Of a stretch of DNA of 37,582 nt, positions 19,999 through 29,406 are shown in pieces. The notes under the pieces are model-generated. The model had not been told where the DNA came from and did not search any database. It saw only the letters and a list, made by a program, of their open reading frames with translations. A program made the translations under genes and the position numbers. The stretch covers positions 1-37,582 of the forward strand of contig JAPTJF010000553.1 of NCBI GenBank assembly GCA_029339195.1, in the 5' to 3' direction. The DNA is from Micractinium sp. NFX-FRZ (taxonomy: Eukaryota; Chlorophyta; Trebouxiophyceae; Chlorellales; Chlorellaceae). Every line of letters starts with the position of its first letter. The stretch's first letter is position 1.

Positions 19999-21942
19999 GG
20001 GCTGCTGGGGCTGCTGGGGCTGCTGTCGCTGGGGCTGCTGGGGCTGCTGTCGCTGGGGCTGCTGCCGGGGCTGCTGTGCCAGTGCAATGGTGTGCTGCTG
20101 CTGCTGCTGCTGCTGCTGTCCCTGCGTGTGCGCCTGCGCGATGCTGAACTGCTGCTCCTGCTGCTGCTGTGGCTGCTGCTGTGGCTGCCCGTTATGATTG
20201 GGCTGCAGCAGTGCCAGCCGCCGCTGAGCCACCCCGCCAGCACTCCATGCAGGCACTTCACCCAAGGCGACTCGGTGAGAACAAGACAGGTGGCCGGCCG
20301 TCACCGCTGCTGCAGCTGCTGACAGCTCGGCGCCACCTTGGCGTGGGGCAGCACCCTCCTGCCGCCCCTCCGCTGCTGCACTTTGCTGCTGCTGCTGCAG
20401 CGAGAGGTACCGCCCGTACTTCTCAGCCAGATGCGACGTCTGGGCAGCCCGCCGCCGGCTCCGCCAGGCCTCCAAGATGTCGCCTGAGCCGGCCGGCGCC
20501 CCGTCTGCTGCACCCGCACCCGATGCTGGCAAGGGCAGCGGTGCCAGCTCCCTGCTCGTGCCCCGAATGCTGCTGCCAGCTGCATGCCATCTCGGACTGC
20601 GGTCAGCAGCTGTTCCTGGTGGGAACAGCTGCATGCCGCCTGGTAGTGACGCATTCAGCCTGCTAGCAGGAGCAGGCGGGGCAGGCTGTGCCGGCGGCAG
20701 CTGCCCTGCAGCGCAGGTCGTGGCGTCTGCATACCGGCGTGACGGCTGCACCCACGTCCACGGCTGCTGCAGCTGCTGCTCCCGAGGCTGCGCCAGCAGG
20801 GCAGCTAACCGGGCAGCAGCAGAGCCGGTGGCAGCGCCTGCGTGGCCGGCGCGCCTCCCGGGGCTGCCTGCCCATGCTGCTGGCTGGCCCGAGGCTGAGC
20901 CAGTAGAAGCAGCCGTTGACAGGTCGTGACAGCTGGCAGCGCTAGGGGGGCGAGTGGTCACCAGTTCGCCAGCTGAGACCCGTAGGCGCCTCGGTGTAAG
21001 GGCGTCCGGCGCGGCAGCAGGAGGCGGGCTGCGCAGGGAGCAGCGCAGCTGGGCCAGCCGCTGCTGCACCTCTGCTGCTGTGGCCGGCTGGGGGCGTGCA
21101 CTGGCGCTGCAACGAGCAGCCGTGACATGCGCAGGTAGCGAGAGCTCTGCCTCGGCGGCGGCCTCCACCAGTGCTTGCCGCGCCGCGCTGTGCTGCTGCG
21201 CTGTGTGCAGCCCTGCCGCCAGAGGGCTGCCCAGCGCCCGAGCCTCTTGCTGGGGCACCACAGGCGGCAGCGCCCGCTCCCGCTCCCGCTGCCGCTGCAG
21301 CTCCTGCTGCTGCTGCTGCTCACAAGGCCCTGCCGTGCTCCGCTGGCTGCCCAGCTGCAGCCGGGCCAGCAGGCTGAGGCTGACATCGTCAAACAAATCG
21401 TCCAAGCTGCTGTCCACATCGGGGCCCTGGCAGCCGCTGTCAGTTGGGTGCTGCGCCTGTGGCAGCGCCTGGCTGCAGAGTGGCAGGCACGGCGACGATG
21501 AGCAGACTGGAGAATCTCGCTGTGCTGTTGGGGCTGACGGCTCTGCTGATGCCGCAGCTGTCACGAGTGCCGTTTTGGATCCAGCTGCTCCGCTGCCGTC
21601 ACATGCTGCCGCATGCTGCTGCGGTGACCTCGAGGCCCGGAGCTGCTGCAGGGCGCTACGCAGCCGCTCAGAGCGTGCAGTGGCGGCTGCTGCATCTTTT
21701 GTGGCGCCCTGGACGGCGGCTTTCGCAGGCTGCTGCTTTGGGTGCAGCGGCGCGGCGGCCCGTGCCTGGCGGGTGAGGGCACTGGCGGGGCCGGCGGCGG
21801 CGGCGCCACTCTTGGCCGGGCGGCCCCTGCAGGCCGCCTCTGTGCCGGCCGTGCTGCCAGGCGCCATATGAGGTCCCCTCGGCCTATTATCCGCTCCTCC
21901 AAGGGCTGCAGGCAGCGCAGAACAAGGAGTCTTCGTGAGCAT
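18576..21942 (-). CDS. Large Gln/Ala-rich protein with internal ILExWRxRRR repeats, function unknown
   Basis: Two exons fit: 21942-19190 and 18987-18576, donor AG|GTGGGC, acceptor GGCTGCAG, phases agreeing; about 1,054 residues. I chose the ATG at 21942 (MLTKTPCSALPAALGG); the next in-frame ATG at 21867 (MAPGSTAG) is an alternative, and a GTG at 21993 opens the frame. Most of the chain is low-complexity Gln, Ala, Ser and Pro, with a pure Gln run encoded near 19958-20004. Ordered islands stand out: DDLFDDVSLSLLARLQLG near 21360-21410; GDILEAWRSRRR ending KYGRYLSL (20405-20484); ADILERWRARRR ending DYGALLTL (19820-19900); and RLFDDVIGGLLFMDG in the last exon. Two LFDDV motifs and two WRxRRR-to-YGxxLxL modules suggest repeated binding motifs. 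No catalytic domain is visible and I do not recognise the protein. Confidence 0.7.
19958..20118. repeat. CTG/CAG trinucleotide tracts coding for Gln
   Basis: Two runs of CTG (about 19958-19997 and 20095-20118) flank a GGGGCTGCTG-type hexamer array. They encode Gln and Gln-Pro repeats on the minus strand. Similar shorter runs occur near 21305, 25131, 25250, 28700 and 36190, always inside coding sequence. Confidence 0.9.
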
Positions 21943-22325
21943 CGCTGGGGCTGGCTTCGCTCTGCTGTACCAGTCAGCCGGTATGCAATGCACCTTGCAC
22001 TTTGCGTCCGCCGCCCGGCTCGGCTTCGGTCGGCGCCTGAAACCCAGAGGTTGAAGTGCGCCATCTGACGGACATGGGGTCCCGCCAGCGCCCTGGCGTC
22101 CTGGCAGATATCAGCTACCACAGGAAGCAAGGCCGTGCGGCTGAATTGGCGTTCCGGAAGCGGCGGTGAAGCAAGTCAAAATTGCGTAGCATGGGCAGCA
22201 GGGCTCGCTCTCTGGCGCCGGAGTCGCCATCACGCCATGCCAAGTGTGCGTGCATCTGGCGCGGATTGCAGAGCACCAGGGCAGAGGCGTGGGGGAGCGT
22301 GGGGACGCGATCAAAGCTTGAGAAC
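21943..22325. promoter_or_regulatory. Divergent promoter region
   Basis: 383 bp between the start of the large Gln-rich gene (minus) and the start of the coiled-coil gene (plus). Both promoters should lie here. I see no TATA box or other named element. Open frames in this stretch have no splice support. Confidence 0.45.
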
Positions 22326-25300
22326 ATGAGTCGAGGCACTCCTGCGGCCCCCAATAGCGTGTGGGCAAAGGCCAAGTGAGTAGGGGGGGTTTCACGCATC
22401 GTGTTGCTGCACACCAAGCCGCCCATCGAAGGGACAAGAGGCTGCTGCCTCACTGCTGCTGTTGCAGGCAGCATGGCGCCCTGGGCTTCAATGGCATCGC
22501 CCGCACCGAGGCGGAGGAGCTGGCCAACCGGGTGGCAGCCCTGGAGGCGCAGGTGCGGTGTGGGGGCGGGCGGGTGGCCGCCTGCCGCTGCCTGCCGCCG
22601 CTGGGTGCGCAGCCAGCTTGGTGTGGGGCAAGCCTCTTTTGACATTGAGGGCGGGGCTCCTCATGGTAAACGCAGCTCCCCCTCTGGCATGGCTGCACAC
22701 AGAGCGCGCTGCTGCAGCGCTCCTCACCTGCTGCCTTCCCTGACGTCCCATGCCCAACCCCGCCTTGCTGCACCCACCCCGCCGCTTCTCAAGTCACCCC
22801 CCGCTTGTCTCTCTGTTGGGTGCTGCAGCTGGCAGAGTCGGAGCAGCAGTACGCCGAGATCTTCGAGGAGTACGAAAAGGCTCGGGAGTTCTACTCTGGC
22901 GTAGAGGCGGCCATGCACAAGGCGCAGCAGGGGTATGTGCGGGACCAGCGGCAGTGGAAGGAGGCGAGCGAGGAGCAGGCGCGCGCGCTGGGGGACGCCC
23001 AGGCCCAGCTGGCGGCGGAGCGAGCGGCGCGCGACGCCGCCGAGGCGCAGCTTGCCACGCTGCAGGTTTGTGGCGGGGGGGAATGCCGAGTGCTGGTGCA
23101 CCCTGCTGCGTGGGTCTGGCAGGGGGTGGGAAGAGGGGCAAGCAGAAGACGCTCGCAATACTGCACTCCTCTCCACTTCCACCAATCTTTGTCAAGATTG
23201 GCCACATCTTCCGGCCCTGTCTTCCCGCCTGCGCATTCCATGTCTCTCCCCGTCTCGCTGCCTCATACCCGCCCTCACATAGCGCCCACCTTGCTGTGCC
23301 CCTCTCTTTCTTTTCTGGTGTGCTGGAGACGATGCAGCAGCTGGAGGGCAACCCTTGCCCTCACACCAGGTCTTTTATCGTGCCTAACGAACACCCCCCG
23401 CCCTGCAGGACAAGGTGCGGCAGCTGGAAGGTGAGCTGGCAGCCTCCCAGCAGGCGCTTGCCAAGGCACAGGCGGAGCGTGAGGCAGCCCTGGCGGGGGA
23501 GAGCTCTGCGCTGGCGCAGCAGCAGGCCGCCGCAGAGGCGCAGGCAGCGGCGGAGGAGCGTGCGCTGCAGCACGCCGAGGAGCGGGAGCGGGCGGAGCAG
23601 GAGGCCGCCAAAGCGCGGGTGGACGCCCAGAGGTGGGGTGGGGCGCTGGTGAAGTTTTTTGGTTGTGGCATTAGCAGGTTTTGAAGGATGCATGCTGGCT
23701 GGCGGTGCTGGGTGCAAGCGGGTGCTGCAAGCCGGCGCATGTCGGCGTTTGATAGGCTGCTCGCGGTGTTGCCTGTTGGTAACGGCTGGAAGAAGGTAGC
23801 TGCAGGCCGCGGATGCTGTATCAGCATGCGCTCCCCCCCCCCGCAAGTTTATGGAACTTGGGGGGCAGCCACACTCCGTCTGGAATACGAAAACGAAGCT
23901 ATCTTCCCTCAATCTCACTGGCCTGTTGCAGCAAGATGGACTCCGCCAGCCGCAAGTTCACAGAGCTTGAGAAGCGGGAGGTGCAGCTTGGGGAGCGAGA
24001 GGCGGCTGCTGAGCATGCTGAGGCGGCGGCAGCGCAGCGCAGCGCTGAAATGGAGGAGCGGGAGGCGGCGGCGGGGGTGCGGGAGGCTTCTGTGGCAGGT
24101 GCGCTGGGTGAGAAAATGTTCAAGCAGCAAAGCTTGTAGGCTTTCCCAGGCACCGGTCCGGCGCGGCTGCTCCAGCCCTCTCTCCCTCTCTCTTTCACAC
24201 GCACACACAGAGTCACCCGGCCCCATGACGTGAACCGAACTTCCCCTGCGCCTGCAGAGCGCGAGCGGGAGCTGCAGCGCGGCCAGAAGGAGGTCCAGAA
24301 GCGGGAGGGCGCCCTTGAGAAGGCAGAGGCACAGCTGGCAGTGCAGCAGGCTGACCTGGCGGCGCAGCAGGCTGACCTGGAGGCGCAGCAGGCTGAGCTG
24401 GCGGCGCAGCAGCAGGAGCTGGCGGCGCTTCAAGCCAACCTGCAGCATCGGGAGGAGGTGCGTGGCTGCAAAGGTTGTTGCCAGGTGCAGGCGTGGTGCG
24501 TGGTGCGGCAGCCCGGCGCATTGCCCTGGCAAGGGTGCGCTCTGCTGCCGGTCCCTGCACTGCGCCCGCTAGGCCTGCTGTGGGAGTCGCAAGGGAGTGG
24601 GGGCAAGGCATTGTTTCCACCAATGGTCCACCCTCTGCTTTACTTCCTTCCCACCATAGTCATTGCAGCAGGCGCGGGCCGGCGGCTTTTTGCTGAGTGG
24701 CAACTTGTTCAAGCCGTACTTTTGGTGCCGGTGGGGGTGCCAATCATGTTTCCCACCCTCGCTCCCTGCAGGAGATGCAGCAGGTGCGTGCCGCGGCATC
24801 CCGGCTGGGCGGCGGCACCGCGGCAGGCCCCTCCACAGCAGCGGCAGCGGCGGCAGCCGCCGAGGATGAAGCCGCTGCTACCGACGGTGGCGCAGCGGGC
24901 AAGGGCCGCCGCGGCCGCGCCCCGGCCCGCAGCACCGCCACCCGGCGTCAGACCACGCGCCAAGCGGCAGTGGAAACAATGCAGGAGGAGGATGGGGAGG
25001 AGGAGGTGGCTCAGCCCGCGGCAGCTGCAGAGGGCGCGGCAGCAGCAGCAGAGGCGGCGGCAGCGGAGCGCGATTTGACGGCGGCGGAGGAGGTGCCGGT
25101 GACGGACGCGATCCGGGAGCTCCTGCAGCCGCAGCAGCAGCAGCAGCCGGCGCCAGTGCAGCCGGCTGCCAGCCGGCGGGCGCGTTCCACTCGCTCTGCC
25201 CGGGGAACCACCACTGGGAGGGCCGCTGCTGGGGAGGAAGTGGAGCAGCAGCAGCAGCAGCAGCGGGAGCAGCAGGCGCAGCACGAGGAGGAGGAGGAGG

Positions 25301-26202
25301 AGCAGGGGGAGGCGGCGGCCCCTCCGGCCCGCAAGCGCGGGCGGGCCAGCAGCAGCAAGGCCGTCAAGAAGGAGACGACGGTGGTGAGCGCGCTTTCAGC
25401 TGCTGTGCATGCTGTGGGGCTGGGTGTAAGGAGCACTGTGCACGCTGGGATACCTGGCTGCTTGAGGTTTCCAGCATCGGCTGCTGCTTCCACTGCCAGG
25501 TAGCTGTGCATGTCTCCTGTAGCAGCTGCTGCCCTGCACAACGCTTTCTGTGGCCACCTGCCCAAAACGCACGCCCCTTCCGTTTCCCCTTCCCCTGCTG
25601 GCATGCTGTGGCGTAGGCAGACCCAGCCGTGTGCAGCGACAACCCCCAGGCCTGTTGCAAAGTGTATGGGCATGAATTATTTCGTTTCTCAAACAGTACA
25701 CTGTCTTCTTATGCGCCCTTGTACGTTGCAGGAGGAGGAGGAGGGTTCGGAAGACGACTCGCAGGCCACTGGCGCCGGGCGGCGCACCCGCCGGCGCACC
25801 GTGGCCACCCGCCACCTCAGCGTGATTGAGGAGCACCAGGAGCTGGGCCCGGATGACCTGGCAGCGCTGGGCGCCCAGCTGGGTGCTGTGCCCGAGGAGG
25901 GGGCAGCAGCAGAGGATGGGCTGGAGCAGCCGGCAAAGCGTGCGTCGGGGCGGCGCAGCTCCCGCGTTGCTACCAGCGGCGGCGCTGGGGCAGTTGCGCC
26001 GCGCCGCACCAGCAGCCGCATCACTGCCAGCAAGGCGGCAGCTGAGGATGCGGGGGAGGAGGTGAGCAAGGGGCAGGGCGGCGCGCGCGGCAGCGGCGGC
26101 GCCCGCAGCACCGGCCGTGCACGCACCAGCAGCAAGCAGACGGAGGCCCCGGCTGCAGAGGAGAGCAAGCCAGCACCGCGCTCCCGCAGCCGGCGCACCT
26201 GA
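22326..26202 (+). CDS. Coiled-coil protein with charged Arg/Ser-rich C-terminal tail
   Basis: Eight exons agree in phase: 22326-22375, 22468-22552, 22829-23065, 23409-23632, 23932-24098, 24258-24457, 24772-25383 and 25732-26202, giving 681 residues. The start MSRGTPAAPNSVWAKAK sits on an ATG with an immediate GTGAGT-containing donor. Residues about 27-325 are heptad-rich coiled coil (EYEKAREFYSGVEAAMHK; a Gln-Ala-Asp-Leu repeat such as QQADLAAQQADLEAQQAEL). The tail from about 326 is disordered, alternating acidic Glu runs and polyQ with basic clusters: GKGRRGRAPARS, RRARSTRSARG, GRRTRRRTVATR, GRRSSRVATS and PRRTSSRITASK, and a KKRGR-like RKRGRA. This suggests a nuclear or nucleic-acid-associated filamentous protein, but it is an inference; no named domain is visible. 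Confidence 0.8.
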
Positions 26203-26426
26203 GCAGCCGATTTTCTCAGCCGTGCGACAGTGGCACGCTGTGCAGAGCAGCACGGCGGGGCGCCGCTGTGGTGCCGCCTCCTCACCGCCTCATGCATGCG
26301 CCTTCTTTCGCTCGGCACTGCTCTTCCCATTGCTTCTCGTCTCATTCCTTTGCGTTGAGTGGCCTGTAAGGCAGGCAGCTACTAGCACCGAGTTTGTCAG
26401 GCATCCGGCAGCGCTTTTCGGCAGCC

Positions 26427-29056
26427 ATGGCGGCCGTGCAGGAGCTGCTAGACTGCCGGATCAGCAGCTGGTACCCGCGCTTCCAGCGAGTCACGTTCAG
26501 GACCGTCATCCTGCCGCTCCCGCAGCCAGTGCTCAAATGGCTGGTCAGCGACGGCCTGCAGCTGCCCGAGGATACCAGTGCGGTGAGCGCAGGCCGCAAG
26601 TCAAGCGCAACTCTGGAATGGCTCTGCATGTAGCATGCCGCTGCCGGCATTGGCGGCAGTCGGTTGCGCCTCTGACGTTCTGGCACCCCCTGCGGCTGCA
26701 GTTTGCCACACGGGCGCCTCCAGATGTGTATGCCACAGAGGACGACTACCGGGAGTGGACGGAGAGCGAGGGGGAGGAGGAGGAGGAGGAGGGCTCGCGC
26801 TCTGGCGGCAGCAGCGTGGCAGCAGCACAGGTGCAACTGCTTCTCGACAGCGGCCCCAATGCCTTCTCGTAGACAACGCTGGCTGGGGTGCTGCTGAGAA
26901 AGTTGTGTGCATGCATGTGTAAAGAAGTGATTGCATGCAGTCTCAAGTGCGATTTCTCCTGGCAGCTGATGCTCCTGCCGCGCCCCTCCTGTGCTGCGCC
27001 GCCCGCCTCCCTCCCCTGCAGCCGCCTCCCCCTGAGCTGGCAGAGGTGCAGCAACGGCTGGCTGAGGCAATCGATGAGCTGGGAGGCAGGGTGGTGCCCA
27101 AGCTGAGCTGGAGCGTGCCCAAGGTGTGTGCCCCAGGGGTTCAAAAGCCAGGGGTGCCTCAGGCCTACGGGCAGACGCGAGGGTGTGGGGACCTCTCTCT
27201 GGGTTGCGTTACCTGCGATACCCTCGTGCAGCCTGGCGCACGAGGTGCATGCTTCCTGAACCCTGCTTCTTGGTTCCAAGCCTGCTCAGCTGTCAACCTA
27301 CCTGCCACATGCAGCCATGCCGGCCCCTCACTTCAGCCTTACCTCCCCACCCCTTATCCGCCCCATCCACACAACACCTGGCCCGCAGGACGCTGTTTGG
27401 ATCAGCGTGACCAGCAGCCTGTGCTGCACCAATGCAGATGAAGTGCTGCTGATGCTGAGGAGCAGCGACAGGGTGGCGCACGACATCTGCTCGGCGCTGC
27501 AGGACGCTGCTGCCAGTTCCGCCGCCGCTGCTGCAGCGCCGCAGGACGCTGCTACCACTGCTGCCGGTGGCAACAACGGCGGCGATGCAGCAGCAGCCGG
27601 CGAGGGAGAGCAGGCGGCAGATGAGGCAGCAGCGGCGGTGGCGGCGGCGCCAGCAGTGCAGCACTGCCTTGCACTGCGGCGCTGGTACGACCTGCAGCCG
27701 GGGCGCGAGTTCCGCTGCTTTGTGCGGGGCCAGCAGCTGGCGGGCATCTCCCAGCGCGACCTGACCCAGTGCTACCAGTTCCTGAGGGAGGAGCGCGCTG
27801 AGCTGGCGGACGCCATCCTGGCGTTTCATGCAAAGCACATCCAGAGGTGAGGCGGGGGCAGGGGGTGGACGGGTGTGGGGTGTTGTCGTCAGGAGAGTGG
27901 GTGGGGTGGTTGCGGGCTGGGGCGCAGACGGGGTCCTGGCTTGCTGGAGCGAGTAGCTGGGGTGGATGTGGATGGGCTGCTGTTTCCCAACCCCGGCACC
28001 GTTTCCCAATCCCGTCACGAGTGGCGAAGGTCTTGCCAAGCACATCCCGCCGAGCACAAAAGCATGGTCACATTGGAGCTGCTGCACATACCCCCGACCA
28101 GCCGCCCCACTCTCTCCTCTCCACTTCTCTCTCCTCTCCCTCTTACCCGCCCGCCCTCATACCATCCCCCTGTGTCGTCTTGCAGGCGCTTCCCCCACCC
28201 CCACTACACTTACGACGTCTACGTTGCCACCAGCGGGGCAGTGCGGCTGGTGGACTTCAACCCCGTGGGCGGCACCACCTCCCCCCTGCTGTTCAGCTGG
28301 GAGGAGCTGCAGCTGGCACCCGGGGCTGCTGCCACTGCTGCTGCTGCTGCTGCTTCTGCTGCTGAGGGGCAGGCAGAAGCTGTAGCAGCTGGGCAGGCGG
28401 GGCCCGACGCCGAGGGCCTTGGAGCCAAGGATGCGCCCAGCAGCAGCGGCGGCAGCGGGTGCGAGACAGCAGCAGCAGAGGGGGCACAGCTAGCAGCAGG
28501 AGGGGGCTGCGGCTGCTGCGGCCAGCAGGGGGCGGCGCAGGATGCGCCAGCGGCTGCGGAGGGCGAGGCAAGTGGTGCGCCGGCAGCAGCAGCAGCAGCA
28601 CCAGCGGCAGCAGGGCCAGCGGAGGGTCCCTCCTACCTTGAGCAGCTGCGTCGTGTGCAGGCCCTCAGCCTGTCTGAGCCGCAGCTGGTGCAGCAGGCAC
28701 AGCAGCAGCAGCAGCAGCAGCAGGGGGAGCAGCAGGCGCAGGGTGCACCGCTGCCCTCCCAGCAGCAGCAGCAGGCAGAGCAGCCCCCTCAGGCGCCCAC
28801 CCAGCAGCCTGCAGCGGCGCCCTCTCCCGCCCCTGCCCAGCAGCAGCCGCCCTCTTCCGTGGAGTTTCGGATCATTGAAGAGCCAGTGGCCATGCGCCCC
28901 TCCACTCTGGCTTACGGCGTGCCTTACGATTTTATTGACTCGAGCGAGGGCAGCGCCCTGGACCGGCTGATGCAGCAGGCGCAGCAGGCAGGGGCTGGCG
29001 AGCTGTGGGCAACGCTGGCGGCGCAGGGCGGCGGCGGCGGCGGCGCTGCCAACTGA
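26427..29056 (+). CDS. CDC123: CDC123/D123 family eIF2 assembly factor
   Basis: Five exons agree in phase: 26427-26582, 26702-26830, 27022-27123, 27389-27846 and 28186-29056, giving 571 residues. CDC123 is an ATP-grasp-like protein that binds eIF2-gamma and promotes assembly of the eIF2 complex for translation start. Diagnostic segments are in family order: SSWYPRFQRVTFRTVILPL near the start (about 13-31), DGLQLPED, an acidic Glu run, LGGRVVPKLSWSVPKDAVWI across exons 3 and 4, LRSSDRVAHDI, ALRRWYDLQPGREFRCFVRG, GISQRDLTQCYQFL, RFPHPHYTYDVYV, and VDFNP at 304-308 with the catalytic-type Asp. The end VEFRIIEEP to VPYDFIDSS matches the family tail. The chain is longer than usual for the family because of an Ala-rich insert in exon 4 and a Gln/Ala-rich insert of roughly 180 residues in exon 5. 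Confidence 0.93.
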
Positions 29057-29406
29057 TGGGTGCATGTGGTTTCCAACTTGCTTGCCTGTGCGTGACACAC
29101 TCTGTGCGCCTTTAGTGATGCCATCCTCGCCTTGCCCTGTGCCTGTCGGATTGGTGCTGCTGTCTCCATGTTTGAACATGAACATGTGCAAGGGAAGCTG
29201 AAGCATTGAGAAGAAGAGAACACGCGAGCAATGCATGCATCCTCTGGGTTGGCAGCTGCACGGCAGCTGTTGTGCGGTGCGTGGGGAGAGCAGCTGCAAT
29301 GCACACGCCCGCCCCCAGGACGGAAGACAGAGAGGAAGAGACAGAGGAAGGAAAGAAAATGATGGAACATGACCTGGGCGCGGTTGAGGAGAGCCCCTGG
29401 CCGGCT
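29057..29406. other. Convergent intergenic region, nothing recognised
   Basis: About 350 bp between the CDC123 stop (plus) and the MYND gene end (minus), presumably both 3' UTRs. It is somewhat lower in GC than the coding sequence around it. I see no RNA gene or repeat. Confidence 0.4.

Noticed and set aside
19954..20322. Leucine- and cysteine-rich plus-strand frames that look like membrane segments
   Set aside because: They are CTG runs read as Leu or TGC as Cys; the minus strand reads the same DNA as Gln tracts inside one long coding frame.
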